20,816 bases of DNA from Bacillota bacterium (lineage in GTDB: Bacteria; Vulcanimicrobiota; JAMDEM01). Location: positions 1 through 20,816 of the forward strand of contig JAMDEM010000072.1 of the NCBI GenBank assembly GCA_023486985.1, in the 5' to 3' direction. Within the stretch, counting starts at the first letter, position 1; every line of letters begins with the position of its first letter. Shown here piece by piece: positions 20,738 to 20,816 of this stretch. The notes beneath the pieces were generated by a model that did no database searches, was not told the DNA's origin, and worked only from the letters and a program-made list of their open reading frames with translations. Both the position numbers and the translations under genes were made by a program.

Positions 20738-20816
20738 TATGCCGAATATCCTTCAATCATCAGGGGCGGTCATAATACTTATCAGATAAGTGTGGATGAG
20801 AAAGAAATCTTCTCCC
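20736..20816 (-). repeat. 81-bp inverted repeat, terminal fold-back copy
   Basis: A perfect reverse complement of 20599-20679, separated from it by 56 bp. It runs to the last base of the window. It carries no frame of its own and breaks the 5' end of korA; an assembly fold-back is the likeliest cause. Confidence 0.95.

Overview
The window looks like part of the genome of an anaerobic, uncultivated, deep-branching bacterium. It encodes a 2-oxoacid:ferredoxin oxidoreductase and a rubredoxin, a LexA with the Gram-positive-style winged helix, a lipoprotein and a secreted FecR-domain protein, and many HD-GYP and cyclase signalling genes. Several genes appear to start with GTG or TTG. The intergenic regions are full of hairpin-rich dispersed repeats. 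I cannot name the phylum from the sequence alone.

Layout. Positions 1-130 hold the tail of a Gly/Pro-rich protein paralogous to the FecR protein further on. A repeat-filled gap follows, then lexA (522-1145). Next come a FecR-domain exported protein and a lipoprotein (1502-2899), and a block of three tandem repeats (2985-3262). A second-messenger block follows on the plus strand: a CHASE2 class III nucleotide cyclase, a cNMP-binding/tandem HD-GYP protein, a TIM-barrel sugar-phosphate isomerase-like protein, a GspE/PilB-type ATPase and a GAF-HD-GYP protein. serS lies on the minus strand. After a 0.6 kb repeat-packed gap come tdh, kbl and a small rubredoxin gene on the plus strand, which form a threonine-to-glycine plus acetyl-CoA route. 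On the minus strand, from the right edge, runs korA-korB followed by three tandem genes for EutN/CcmL pentamers, the vertex proteins of bacterial microcompartments.

How it fits together. The cyclase and the cNMP-binding HD-GYP protein are adjacent, which suggests that a cyclic nucleotide gates c-di-GMP breakdown. A PilB/GspE ATPase and a second HD-GYP protein sit nearby. The korAB-pentamer operon is unusual, because no hexameric shell protein is visible.

Structural highlights. (1) A 61-bp near-perfect direct repeat flanks a 2.07-kb islet with a PIN/Phd toxin-antitoxin pair and a TPR protein. The islet sits exactly between the convergent ends of rubredoxin and the third pentamer gene, and both genes keep intact ends. 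(2) An approximately 56-bp repeat (hairpin, CCACTAC, loop, GTAGTGG, hairpin) occurs with three different but fully compensated stem sequences. (3) The right end of the window is an 81-bp perfect fold-back of korA, probably an assembly artefact that truncates korA. (4) LexA lacks the Ala-Gly scissile pair, and the cyclase lacks the usual purine-selecting residues.
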